Shown here one piece after another: positions 21,372 through 32,013 of a DNA stretch of 64,000 bases. The position numbers and the translations under genes are program-made. A model generated the notes under the pieces. That model ran no database searches. It was given only the letters and a program-made list of their open reading frames with translations, and was not told where the DNA came from. Within the stretch, counting starts at the first letter, position 1, and each line of letters opens with the position of its first letter. The stretch spans positions 62,001 to 126,000 of the forward strand of contig VGVR01000003.1 in NCBI GenBank assembly GCA_016873995.1. The letters are read 5' to 3'. Origin of the DNA: Gemmatimonadota bacterium. GTDB taxonomy: Bacteria > Gemmatimonadota > Gemmatimonadetes > Longimicrobiales > Gaopeijiaceae.

Positions 21372-23720
21372 ATGTGGACCCGTTCCGCCCTGTTCGCGCT
21401 CCTGCTCATCGGCCTCCTGGCCCCCGCAGCCTCGGCGCAATCCGCCTCTGTCCGAGGCCGTGTCTTGGACGACGAAGGACGTCCCGTGTCGGGTGCAGTG
21501 GTCACCCTGCTCGCGGACGAGGTGACGCTCGCCGGAGCGGACACGGACTCGCTGGGGGTGTTCACGGTCCAGCGCGTCTCTCCGGGGTCGCGCACACTGC
21601 GCATTCAAGGGCTCGGCTATGCCGAGTACACGCGCGAGGTGCGCCTCGAATCGGGGCAGGTGCTCGACGTGGATATCGAGCTGGAGCGGCGCGCGATCGA
21701 GCTTCCCGGCGTCTCGGTCGAGGCCGCCGGCAGCAGAGAACGGACCCGCTTCGAGGAGCTCGGAGGTCCGACCGTGCGCGAGATCCGGCTCGAAGAGCTG
21801 CGCGCGCTGCCAGGCGTCGCCGAGACGGACCCCATCCGCGCGATCGAGGTGCTCCCGGGCGTGGTGTCCACGTCGGACTTCTCGGCTGCGTTCCACGTGC
21901 GCGGCGGATCGCAGGATCAGAACCTGATCCTGTTGGATGGTGTGCCGGTGTTCAGCCCGTTCCACCTGGGCGGGCTCTTCTCGGTGTTCAACGCCGACAT
22001 GATCGACCGCGTCGAGCTGTCGTCTGGCGGCTTTCCCGCAGAGCACGGGGGGCGCGTCTCCTCGGTGCTGGACATCGAGTCCGATCCCGGCGACGGCTCT
22101 TTCGGCGTCGATGCCGGTGTCTCGCTGCTCGCGACGCGACTGGCCGTGGGTGGCCGGCTCCCCACTTCGGTCGCGGACGCGCTCGGTCGTTCCAGTGTCC
22201 GCTACCGGTTCTCGGCCCGTCGCTCGTACTTCGACGTGCTCTTCAAGCCCGCGTTCGAGTTTCCGTATCACCTCACCGACTTCCAGGGGGTGATCGAGAG
22301 TCAAGGGAGAGGAGGCGACAGCTTCCTGATCACGGCGTATTCGGGCAAAGACGTTCTCGACTTCACGCAGCTCGACGACGAAGACTTCCCGCTGCGCATC
22401 GACTGGGACTGGGGGAACGACCTGGTGGGGGTCCGGTGGACGCGGCCACGCGCCGGCGGTGGCTCGCTCGACCTGCGCGCGAACTTCAGCCGCTTCGGGA
22501 CCGGACTCTCGTTCCCCGACTTCGCGGACACTGAGTTCCTCAGCGGCATTCAGCAGGGGCAGGTGCGCGCGGACCTCGACCATCCTCTGTCCTCGCGGCT
22601 CTCGCTCCAGGTGGGGACGAGCGCCGAGCGCCTCTCCTATCGGAATCGCTTCGCCACCGGGGGCACCGAGTTCACGGGTGGGGCGGGCAAGGGGTGGCTG
22701 CTCGGCACGTTCGCGCAGGCGCGGTGGTCCGCGCCGGCCGCATGGCTCGTGGAGGCTGGCCTCCGCCTCGACGGTTGGGGCCCGGAACCGGGGTCGTGGA
22801 CAGCGGAGCTGGCGCCTCGCCTCGCGGTCAAGCGCTTCTTCGCCGGGGGGGACGCGGCGCTGAAGCTCGCCGCCGGGCGTTATACGCAGTTCGTGCACTC
22901 GCTGCGCGACGAGGAGCTTCCCCTCGGACTCGACATCTGGATCCTCGCGGGCCAGCGTGCGCCCCACGTGGTCTCGAACCAGCTCCAGCTGGGCGTCGAG
23001 GGATTCCGCGACCTGGATTGGTTCTGGTCGGTCGAGGGGTACGTGCGCACGTTCGACGGGGTGGTGACGTTCAACCCGGCGGACGACCCCAACGACGAGC
23101 TCGACGACAACCTGAGCGGCGACGGGGTCTCGTACGGGGTCGACTTCATGGTGCGCAAGGAGACGGGCGCCATCACTGGTTGGGTAGCCGCGTCCATCTT
23201 ACAGGCCGACCGCACGTTCCCCGATGCGCTCTCGCCGCTCCAGCCGACTCCGGAGATTACCTATCCACCGGTGTTCGATCGTCGCGTCGACATGGACATC
23301 GTCATGTCGTATCCCGCGCCGTGGGGTTGGGAGGGCGGGGTGCGGTGGAACTTCGGCAGCGGCATTCCCTACACCCGCGCGATCGGATCGTACGCGTACT
23401 ACTCGCCGCGATTCGTGGGCGGAGGGACGCTCGCATGGAGCGGCGCCGAAGATGGCGGCGGCCTGATCGACGAGTACGGCGTGCTGCTCGAAGGCCGAAA
23501 TCGATCGCGCTTTCCCACGTACCATCGGCTCGACGTGAGCTTCCGCAAGACGTTCGTGAAGGGGTGGGGCTCGCTCACGCCCTACGTGAACGTGCTCAAC
23601 GTCTACAACCAACGTAATCCCCTCTTCTACTTCTTCGAGTACGAGAGCGCGCCGCCGGTGCGCTCCGGCGTGTCGATGTTCCCAGTGCTGCCGACGTTCG
23701 GACTCGAGGTGTCGTTCTGA
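21372..23720 (+). CDS. TonB-dependent outer-membrane receptor with carboxypeptidase-like N-domain
   Basis: A 782-residue outer-membrane transporter energised by TonB-ExbBD. Signal peptide MWTRSALFALLLIGLLAPAASA. Next is a CarboxypepD_reg domain (VRGRVLDDEGRPVSGAVVTL ... DTDSLGVFTV), then a plug (TDPIRAIEVLPGV, AAFHVRGGSQDQNLILLDGVPV), then a barrel ending FGLEVSF with terminal Phe. The fold order is that of receptors of the SusC/ligand-gated type, but shorter (no full SusC length), and the partner gene is a small lipoprotein. Substrate unknown; iron complexes, vitamins or oligosaccharides are possible. ATG 21372 is chosen from the signal peptide; the frame is open for a further 272 codons antisense to the cNMP gene. 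The stop overlaps the next start (ATGA), so the two genes are coupled. Confidence 0.9.
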   Translation: MWTRSALFALLLIGLLAPAASAQSASVRGRVLDDEGRPVSGAVVTLLADEVTLAGADTDSLGVFTVQRVSPGSRTLRIQGLGYAEYTREVRLESGQVLDVDIELERRAIELPGVSVEAAGSRERTRFEELGGPTVREIRLEELRALPGVAETDPIRAIEVLPGVVSTSDFSAAFHVRGGSQDQNLILLDGVPVFSPFHLGGLFSVFNADMIDRVELSSGGFPAEHGGRVSSVLDIESDPGDGSFGVDAGVSLLATRLAVGGRLPTSVADALGRSSVRYRFSARRSYFDVLFKPAFEFPYHLTDFQGVIESQGRGGDSFLITAYSGKDVLDFTQLDDEDFPLRIDWDWGNDLVGVRWTRPRAGGGSLDLRANFSRFGTGLSFPDFADTEFLSGIQQGQVRADLDHPLSSRLSLQVGTSAERLSYRNRFATGGTEFTGGAGKGWLLGTFAQARWSAPAAWLVEAGLRLDGWGPEPGSWTAELAPRLAVKRFFAGGDAALKLAAGRYTQFVHSLRDEELPLGLDIWILAGQRAPHVVSNQLQLGVEGFRDLDWFWSVEGYVRTFDGVVTFNPADDPNDELDDNLSGDGVSYGVDFMVRKETGAITGWVAASILQADRTFPDALSPLQPTPEITYPPVFDRRVDMDIVMSYPAPWGWEGGVRWNFGSGIPYTRAIGSYAYYSPRFVGGGTLAWSGAEDGGGLIDEYGVLLEGRNRSRFPTYHRLDVSFRKTFVKGWGSLTPYVNVLNVYNQRNPLFYFFEYESAPPVRSGVSMFPVLPTFGLEVSF

Positions 23721-24643
23721 TGCGCCGGATCACGCGAAGTGCTGCGCTCCTGTTCGTGGTGGGCTCCACCGCGTGCGACCTCGAGGAGATCACGGTGATC
23801 GACTTCGTCGACGTCGTCGTCGCCGAGGTCTACGTCACGGTCGGTGATACGCCCGCCGATAACCGAGCGCTCGCCTTCCTGCACGGGACCGCGGCCGGAG
23901 GTGCACCCGACTCGGAGACGTTCGACGACGCGCGCGTGCGCATCACGCGCGGCACCGACACGCTGAACCTCACGCTCGGGCTCGTCACCGAATGCGTCGA
24001 CTCGTTGCCGAAAGGGGCGTCGGGGAGCTGCTTCCTGGACGGTGGGTTGGCGTCGGCGCTCGCGCCCGGCGATGCGCTCGACCTGTCGATCCGCCTTGGG
24101 GACGGCCGCACCTTGCTGGGCGCCGCGCGTATCCCCGGGAATTTCCAGCTCGAGGTCATCGGGCCGTCGTGCCGCCTCCCGCCCGACACACTGATGGCTC
24201 TCCGGTGGACGCGCTCACAGGGCGCTTGGGCCTACGTGAACGAGACGGAGATCCACGGACTTCCTGCAGCGCTCGCCTCGGAGGGGATCGAGGTCGAGGA
24301 CGACACGCTCTACCTGCTCGGGCTCTCGATCTCGGCAACGGACACGACCGTGATCTTCCCCAGCGAGTTCGGCGTCTTCGACCGCTTCGGCCTGGACCAG
24401 GACATCGCGGTTCGTTTGCAGAAGGGCCTGCCGAACGGGACCGACGCCGGCGTTTCGGTGACGGCGGTGGATCGCAACTACGTCAACTGGGTGCGCGGCG
24501 GGAACTTCAACCCGTCGGGCCAGGTGCGCGTCGCGAGCCTGCGCGGGGACGGGACGGGCATGTTCGGCGCGGCGGTGACGCGGCAGTTCACCGTAGTCGC
24601 GACCAGCGCGCCCGGCGGCCCGCCCGACTGCCCGCTTCCGTAG
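23720..24643 (+). CDS. Lipoprotein partner of the TonB receptor (DUF4249-like)
   Basis: A 307-residue predicted lipoprotein. The signal ends in a lipobox (VVGSTAC, Cys19) followed by DLEE; an acidic +2 residue is compatible with inner-membrane retention in some species but not decisive here. The protein is beta-rich (ARVRITRGTDTLNLTLG, DALDLSIRLGDGRTLLGAARIPG) and has a late domain ending DCPLP. The order and overlap with a carboxypeptidase-domain TonB receptor match the DUF4249 pairing of Bacteroidota and Gemmatimonadota, in which the lipoprotein may lid the receptor. That family name is my judgement from context and layout. It starts on the last base of the receptor stop. Confidence 0.65.
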   Translation: MRRITRSAALLFVVGSTACDLEEITVIDFVDVVVAEVYVTVGDTPADNRALAFLHGTAAGGAPDSETFDDARVRITRGTDTLNLTLGLVTECVDSLPKGASGSCFLDGGLASALAPGDALDLSIRLGDGRTLLGAARIPGNFQLEVIGPSCRLPPDTLMALRWTRSQGAWAYVNETEIHGLPAALASEGIEVEDDTLYLLGLSISATDTTVIFPSEFGVFDRFGLDQDIAVRLQKGLPNGTDAGVSVTAVDRNYVNWVRGGNFNPSGQVRVASLRGDGTGMFGAAVTRQFTVVATSAPGGPPDCPLP

Positions 24644-24663
24644 CTAGAGGTCCAAAGGGCGCG

Positions 24664-25341
24664 TCAGCCCTCGTCGGGCACGACGTAGATCTGGCGGGCG
24701 AGGTCGCCCTGCACGGCACGCGACCTCACCTCACTCCCGAGCCGGATCTCGACGGACCCTGCCACGTGCTGCGACTCGGCCACGCGCACGCGGGCACCCG
24801 GTACCAGGCCCTCGGCGGCCATGGAGCGCAGGTCGGCGGAGTCTTCGTCTCGCACGGCGCGGATACGGACGTGCGCGCCGGGCATCGCGTCGGCCAGCGT
24901 GGAGACGTCGGTGCTCTCGATGTACCCGCCCACGGTCGGGATGGGTGCGCCATGGGGGTCGTGGCGCGGAAACTCGAGGGCGGCCGCCATCTTCTCGATG
25001 AGCTCGTCCGAGGCTGCGTGCTCGAGCCGCTCCGCCTCGGAGTGCACGTCGTCCCAAGCGTAGCCCAGACGCTCGCACAGGTACGTCTCGAGGATGCGGT
25101 GCCGGCGCAGTACGCGCAGCGCCTCACGTCCCCCGAGCTTGGTGAGGCGCACGCCCCGATACGGCACGTGCTCGAGCAGGCCCGATTCGGCGAGGCGCTT
25201 CACCATGCCGGTCACCGATGCGGGCTGAATGTCCAGCGCCTCGGCGATAGCGGTCGTGGACGCCGCGTCGCCCGATTCGCACAGGCCGTAGATGGCCTTG
25301 AGATAGTCCTCGACCGATCGGGACAGAATGCGATCCGTCAT
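24664..25341 (-). CDS. DtxR/MntR-family metal-dependent transcriptional repressor
   Basis: A 225-residue regulator. The N-terminal winged helix (SVEDYLKAIYGLCE ... TTAIAEALDIQPASVTGMVKRLAESGLLEHVPY) is followed by a metal-binding dimerisation domain with the conserved HRILETYLCERLGYAWDDVHSEAERLEHA region, which carries Cys, His and Glu ligands. A C-terminal SH3-like FeoA domain ends at PDEG. Length is typical of DtxR/IdeR types. It would repress metal-uptake genes when Fe(II) or Mn(II) is high. The neighbouring TonB receptor-lipoprotein pair on the opposite strand, 20 bases past its stop, is a plausible target if that receptor imports a metal complex. The region upstream of its ATG (25342-25501) could hold an autoregulatory site, but I see no clear consensus. 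Confidence 0.9.
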   Translation of the reverse strand: MTDRILSRSVEDYLKAIYGLCESGDAASTTAIAEALDIQPASVTGMVKRLAESGLLEHVPYRGVRLTKLGGREALRVLRRHRILETYLCERLGYAWDDVHSEAERLEHAASDELIEKMAAALEFPRHDPHGAPIPTVGGYIESTDVSTLADAMPGAHVRIRAVRDEDSADLRSMAAEGLVPGARVRVAESQHVAGSVEIRLGSEVRSRAVQGDLARQIYVVPDEG

Positions 25342-25501
25342 CGCCCCGAAGCTATCCCAGTGGGGCAGGGCCGTCGACCCGACGCGGGATACCTCCGGGC
25401 GTCTGCCCTATCCTCGGGCCCGGGCTTGAATATCATCCCGACCTTCCGGCCTAGCTGCGCCGCGAACCGCTCGACACTCCGCATCCCAAGGACGTGCGCT
25501 G

Positions 25502-25789
25502 GTGACCGAAGGCCCTTCACACGATCGCCCGTCCGACCAGGACACGGTCAAGCCATTCCACGCCCGGGAAGTCGCCACCGGGCAGGAGGCTGCCGACGTC
25601 GTGGCCGCCGTGCTCAAGCACGCGCAGGAGCGGGACGAGGCGGCGAAGAAGAAGGTCGGCCCCAAGGCGCAGCCGATCTGGATGCTGCCGATGGGCCTCA
25701 CGCTCGCGGTGCTCGCGACGTTCCTGCTCGTCGCGCCGCCTTCCTGGGTCGTCGTGAACCCGATCGCAGCGCAGGCGCCGGAGGAGTAG
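25502..25789 (+). CDS. Single-pass membrane protein, N-terminal part of a split gene
   Basis: Ninety-five residues from GTG 25502 to TAG 25787-25789. A polar N-terminus (TEGPSHDRPSDQDTVKPFHAR) and a helical segment (AADVVAAVLKHAQERDEAAKKK) precede one membrane helix (WMLPMGLTLAVLATFLLVAP), then a short periplasmic PSWVVVNPIAAQAPEE. The next frame continues in register with no missing base, so this and 25790-26050 look like one protein cut by an amber codon. It belongs to a pilin-linked cluster; its role is unknown. Confidence 0.6.
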   Translation: MTEGPSHDRPSDQDTVKPFHAREVATGQEAADVVAAVLKHAQERDEAAKKKVGPKAQPIWMLPMGLTLAVLATFLLVAPPSWVVVNPIAAQAPEE

Positions 25790-26050
25790 GTGCAGACGCT
25801 CGAGAACGCGATCTGGATCCGACTCAACATGATCGCGACCTATCGGGCCAGGAACGGCTCTCTCCCGCAGACGCTTGCCGAGGCTGGCGACGAGAGCGGA
25901 CTGCTCGACTACACAGTCGTGGGACAGAACTACACGCTCTGCGGATCCGTGGGTCAGGAGCCCGTGTGCTTCAACTCCGCCGTGGAATCGGAGCGCGACT
26001 GGACTGCGAGAGAGCTGGGGAACGACATGACCCGCCGGATCGGAGGGTGA
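25790..26050 (+). CDS. Exported domain downstream of the amber stop (C-terminal part of split gene)
   Basis: Eighty-six residues starting at GTG 25790, directly after TAG 25787-25789 and in the same frame. The domain begins QTLENAIWIRLNMIATYRARNGSLPQTLAEAGD and ends NDMTRRIGG. It resembles the small globular part of Gemmatimonadota membrane proteins in which a helix is followed by an AFR-x-x-x-GRLP-x-TLAEAG segment. On its own it would lack a membrane anchor or signal. The GTG may permit re-initiation, giving two polypeptides, but no ribosome site precedes it. The pilin gene starts five bases later. Confidence 0.55.
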   Translation: MQTLENAIWIRLNMIATYRARNGSLPQTLAEAGDESGLLDYTVVGQNYTLCGSVGQEPVCFNSAVESERDWTARELGNDMTRRIGG

Positions 26051-26055
26051 CGACC

Positions 26056-26550
26056 ATGAATGGCATCAGCGCGAAGTCGAGTGGACGTCGGCGCCTCGGA
26101 CGCGGCGGCTTCACGCTCGTCGAGCTGCTCGTGACCGTGTCCATCGTCGGGATCCTCGCCGGCCTCGCGATCCCGAACATGCGCAACATGACGTTCCGGG
26201 CTCGCGCAACCAGTGTGGCGGGCGACCTCCAGGTCCTCCGTGTGGCCGTTCTCAACTACAACGGCGACTCGCAGGCCTGGCCGGCCGAGACGCCCTCTGG
26301 CACTGTACCGCCGGAGCTCACGGGGTACCTGCCCGACGGGTTCTCGTTCTCCGGGAACGGGTACGAGCTCGATTTCGAGAACATCCCGCTTCCGCTTGGG
26401 CTCCCCGGCGACCCGAATGCGAGTCTCCTGATCGGGGCTTCGGTGACCGCGCCGGACGATCGGCTGTCGAACGGCATCGCCGAGCTGCTCGGGGGCACCA
26501 TCGTGTTCTCCGTCGGCAACACCCACACGGTCGTCATCAACGCGAGCTGA
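26056..26550 (+). CDS. Type IV pilin-like (type II secretion pseudopilin-like) protein
   Basis: A 164-residue prepilin. A basic leader (KSSGRRRLGRGG) ends at the prepilin peptidase site G18|F19, followed by FTLVELLVTVSIVGILAGLA with Glu at mature position 5. A periplasmic domain follows, with VAGDLQVLRVAVLNYNGDSQAWP, a segment common to type II secretion and type IV pilin proteins. It starts five bases after the upstream split gene, so the three frames (25502, 25790, 26056) are probably one transcript. The rest of a pilus assembly machine is not in the window. Major pilins are usually highly expressed; here the context suggests an orphan or a minor pseudopilin. Confidence 0.85.
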   Translation: MNGISAKSSGRRRLGRGGFTLVELLVTVSIVGILAGLAIPNMRNMTFRARATSVAGDLQVLRVAVLNYNGDSQAWPAETPSGTVPPELTGYLPDGFSFSGNGYELDFENIPLPLGLPGDPNASLLIGASVTAPDDRLSNGIAELLGGTIVFSVGNTHTVVINAS

Positions 26551-26589
26551 CCGCCCGGGCTCCGGGGAACCCGCGACCCTAAGGGAACG

Positions 26590-26608
26590 GGCCCGTGTAT
26601 GACGGGCC
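26590..26608 (+). promoter_or_regulatory. Hairpin abutting the apaG start codon
   Basis: GGCCCGT (26590-26596) and ACGGGCC (26602-26608) form a perfect 7-bp stem with a GTATG loop. Its last base is followed immediately by ATG 26609. No Shine-Dalgarno lies between it and the start, so either translation is leader-limited by the hairpin, or transcription starts inside or after it. Confidence 0.45.
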
Positions 26609-27046
26609 ATGCGCTACGAGAAGGCGACCGAGGGGATCCTGGTGTGGGTGCGCCCGCGCTATTCGCTGGCGGAGTCCGACCCGGCGGAGGGGAACTTCGT
26701 TTTCTCCTACAAGGTCGGCCTGGCCAACGAGGGCGCCCAGACGGCCCAGCTGCTCTTCCGGCACTGGCGCATCCACGACTCCGCGGCGGGCGACTCGGTC
26801 GTCGACGGGGAGGGGGTGATCGGGCAGCAGCCCGTTCTGGCCCCCGGGGAGTCGCACGAGTACAGCAGCTACTGCGTGCTCAAGTCGCCGGCGGGCTACA
26901 TGGAGGGGTACTACACCTTCGAGCGGCCCGATGGGAGCAGGTTCAAGGTGGAGGTTCCCCGCTTCCACCTGAGCGGGCCCCTAGTGCTTCCGACGACGGG
27001 GCGCGAGCCGCCGGATAAGGAAGACGATCCCGGCCTGATGAACTGA
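26609..27046 (+). CDS. apaG: ApaG domain protein
   Basis: A 145-residue protein with the ApaG fold (fibronectin-III-like, DUF525). Characteristic segments are GILVWVRPRYSL, FRHWRIHDS (RxWxI/T), PVLAPGESHEYSSYC (the PVLxPG motif), GYMEGYYTF and VEVPRFHLSGPL. ApaG is linked to Co2+ resistance and Mg2+ efflux in enterobacteria, and the domain occurs in F-box proteins; its biochemical role is still unclear. The C-terminal tail (REPPDKEDDPGLMN) is an acidic extension. It is a single gene, preceded by a start-abutting hairpin. Confidence 0.88.
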   Translation: MRYEKATEGILVWVRPRYSLAESDPAEGNFVFSYKVGLANEGAQTAQLLFRHWRIHDSAAGDSVVDGEGVIGQQPVLAPGESHEYSSYCVLKSPAGYMEGYYTFERPDGSRFKVEVPRFHLSGPLVLPTTGREPPDKEDDPGLMN

Positions 27047-27142
27047 TCTGGTAGGCCGGTAGCGGCGCTTCCCTGGATTGGCGCCAGGTGTTTCCATTAT
27101 CCTTGGCCGTTTTTCCGCCCAGAGCTGAGACCGAGGACTTAC

Positions 27143-27367
27143 GTGGCCGACCAGGTCGCCGTAGACGCGAAGCGCATCCTCCTCAGGTACGGCGCCCCGA
27201 TCGCCGTACTGGACAAAGTGTCCACCTCACACCGCATCGAGTTCGCGCGGGAGATCGCCAAGACTCCCCTGGCGGACCGTGAGGACCGGCTCCGGGAGCT
27301 GCTCGTCCAGGGCGGCTACATCGACGCGGGTGTGAGGCCCAAGAAGCGTCGCCGCTCGGCGTCTTAG
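27143..27367 (+). CDS. Small conserved hypothetical protein (74 aa)
   Basis: Frame from GTG 27143 to TAG 27367. Residues ADQVAVDAKRILLRYGAPIAVLDKVSTSHRIEF are helical, with a basic C-terminus (RPKKRRRSAS). No membrane segment and no recognised domain. GAGGAC lies a few bases before the start. It ends four bases before the stop of the convergent M16 protease gene. The basic tail could bind nucleic acid or a ribosome, which is only a guess. Confidence 0.6.
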   Translation: MADQVAVDAKRILLRYGAPIAVLDKVSTSHRIEFAREIAKTPLADREDRLRELLVQGGYIDAGVRPKKRRRSAS

Positions 27368-27371
27368 CGCT

Positions 27372-30140
<2,769 letters not shown>

Positions 30141-30273
30141 CCCGACCTCCCCATGTCCGGTCCCGCCCCATGCGGGTGCGTGAAGGATACAGTACCGCCG
30201 GCCGAGGCGCCGGTTCGGTCGCTCGGCCGTCGTCCTCCCGCGGAAACGGGGCGTCCGGTCCCGGGGGGGCGAC

Positions 30274-30964
30274 TCACTTCCCCGCGGAAGCGCGGCGCAC
30301 TCCCTTCGCGCTTCGGGGCGAGCCCCTCGCGGAAGTCGTCGGAGGTGGCGCAGAGGTCGGCTCCGTGCCCTGGCCGCCGTCTCATCGACCGTGCCGGCGG
30401 CGGCGTCGAGCAGGATGCGCTTCATGCCCTGGCCGCGAGGCGCGCGAGGCCGGCGAGGTGGTCGGCGAGCTTGCCGCCGCCGCCGCGAGCTGCGGGGGTG
30501 CCATCAGGCGATGCAGGAAGCCGACGCGGAGCATCTCGTCCGCGTCGGTCTCCTCCGCTGCGAGCAGGAGGCGCGTCGCGGTCTCCGGGCCGAGCGCCGC
30601 CACGTACCTCGACTACCTGCGGAGGCCCCGAGGGGGTACGAAAGCCCTAGGCGTGCCGCGGGAATCGCCATACGAGATCCGGAGACGCCGTTGCGGAAGT
30701 CGCGGCACGGCCCGAGCTCCGCACCCCTTCGCTCGCGCTCGCGGCGAGTGCGCACACCGACGGAACGCGCACCGCGGAGAGGTCCTCGGCGAGGGCCTCG
30801 GACATGTCTGCGGTGAGCCCTCCGGACTCGCTCTGCGTGAGCGAGACCCCCGACGAGAAGGGGGTCCCGGTACCCGCGAGGAGGAGGACGCCAACAACTT
30901 CGTGCGCGCGCACGGTTGCGAGGTGGGCATGCAAGCGTGCAACGTCCTGCGCTTCGAGATTCAC
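30274..30964 (-). pseudogene. Enoyl-CoA hydratase/isomerase family gene with multiple frameshifts
   Basis: Five segments in changing frames rebuild one crotonase protein of about 230 residues. In order on the minus strand: NLEAQDVARLHAHLATVRAHE and GTGTPFSSGVSL; then ...DFRNGVSGSRMAIPAARLGL (CDFRI-type helix and LG(x)GY loop); then AALGPETATRLLLAAEETDA; then ARAMKRILLDAAAGTVDETAAR; then DLCATSDDFREGLAPKRE. Breaks are near 30725, 30603-30640, 30461-30490, 30421-30434 and 30357-30374. Most can be mended by restoring one G or C in a short G/C run. GTG 30964 is the likely old start. It cannot make a working enzyme as read. Either it is a decaying gene or a stretch of poor assembly, since the flanking genes are clean. 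Confidence 0.8.
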
Positions 30965-30991
30965 GCGGCCACATAACACAGGAGTGACTCC

Positions 30992-31966
30992 TTGGGCGCG
31001 ATCCGCGACTTCATGGAGAAGCACTATCTCCACTTCAACGCCCGCGAGACACTGGACGCCGCGAAGGCGTACGAGGACCACCTGAAGGCAGGTGGCAAGA
31101 TGATGCTCGCCATGGCCGGTGCGATGTCGACGGGCGAGTTCGGCATCGTGCTCGCCCGCATGATTCGCAAAGGCTACGTGCACGCGATCTCGTGTACCGG
31201 CGCGAATCTCGAGGAGGACGTCTTCAATCTCCTGGCGCACGCCGAGTACGAGATCATCCGCTCCTGGAAGGAATTATCGGCGGCCGACGAGGTGGCGCTG
31301 TACGAGCGCGGCTTCAATCGCGTCACGGACACGTGCATTCCCGAAACGGTCATGCGGCACATCGAGTCGCGTCTCGTCGCGTGTTGGAAGCGCGCGGCCG
31401 AAACGGGTGTGCGGAAGACCCCGGCCGAGTTTCTCTTCGAGGTGCTCGACGACCCGACGCTCGCCGAACACTACCAGATCGACCCCGCGCACTCCTGGAT
31501 GCTCGCGGCCAAAGCGAAAGGCATCCCGGTCTACGCGCCCGGCTGGGAGGACTCGACCACGGGCAACATCTTCGCCGCCAACGTGATGATGGGGAACGTG
31601 GGCTCCCATCAGTGCGTGAAGACGGGAACCGAGCAGTTCCAGGCGCTGATCGAGTGGTACGAGAAGAACCATGGCGGGGGCAAGACGCCGTCCGTGGGCT
31701 TCTTCCAGATCGGAGGCGGCATAGCTGGCGACTTCGCCATCTGTGCGGTGCCCTGCATCACGCAGGACCTGCAGCGCGAGGTGCCGTACTGGGGGTATTT
31801 CTGCCAGATCACGGATGCCCGCCCGTCGTACGGCGGCTACTCGGGCGCCCCGGCCAACGAGAAGATCACCTGGGGCAAGCTGGCCTCGACCACGCCCCGC
31901 TTCGACATCAACTCCGACGCGGCGATCGTGGCCCCCCTGATTTTCGCGTACGTGCTGGGGGACTAG
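30992..31966 (+). CDS. Deoxyhypusine synthase family protein
   Basis: A 324-residue protein of the deoxyhypusine synthase fold. In archaea and eukaryotes the enzyme moves the aminobutyl group of spermidine to a Lys of eIF-5A. Family marks here: GGKMMLAMAGAMSTGEFGIVLARMIRKG, the conserved SCTGANLEEDVFN, GIPVYAPGWEDSTTGNIFA, and the catalytic-type lysine Lys296 in EKITWGKLAS. Bacteria lack eIF-5A, and related bacterial proteins are thought to be homospermidine-synthase-like or of unknown role. The TTG start at 30992 has AGGAG (30980-30984) eight bases upstream; homologues begin at the matching residue. It is divergent from the pseudogene and convergent with the DUF4287 gene. Confidence 0.86.
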   Translation: MGAIRDFMEKHYLHFNARETLDAAKAYEDHLKAGGKMMLAMAGAMSTGEFGIVLARMIRKGYVHAISCTGANLEEDVFNLLAHAEYEIIRSWKELSAADEVALYERGFNRVTDTCIPETVMRHIESRLVACWKRAAETGVRKTPAEFLFEVLDDPTLAEHYQIDPAHSWMLAAKAKGIPVYAPGWEDSTTGNIFAANVMMGNVGSHQCVKTGTEQFQALIEWYEKNHGGGKTPSVGFFQIGGGIAGDFAICAVPCITQDLQREVPYWGYFCQITDARPSYGGYSGAPANEKITWGKLASTTPRFDINSDAAIVAPLIFAYVLGD

Positions 31967-31967
31967 C

Positions 31968-32001
31968 GAGCCGGCGCCCCGCGAACGCGCGGCGCCGGCT
32001 C
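31968..32001. terminator. GC-rich stem-loop between convergent genes
   Basis: GAGCCGGCGCC (31968-31978) and GGCGCCGGCTC (31991-32001) form a perfect 11-bp stem with a 12-base loop that can itself pair (GCG/CGC). It lies in the 47-base gap between two convergent stops, so it can serve both directions. No U-tract on either side. Confidence 0.6.
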
Positions 32002-32013
32002 GGCCGATGTCCC

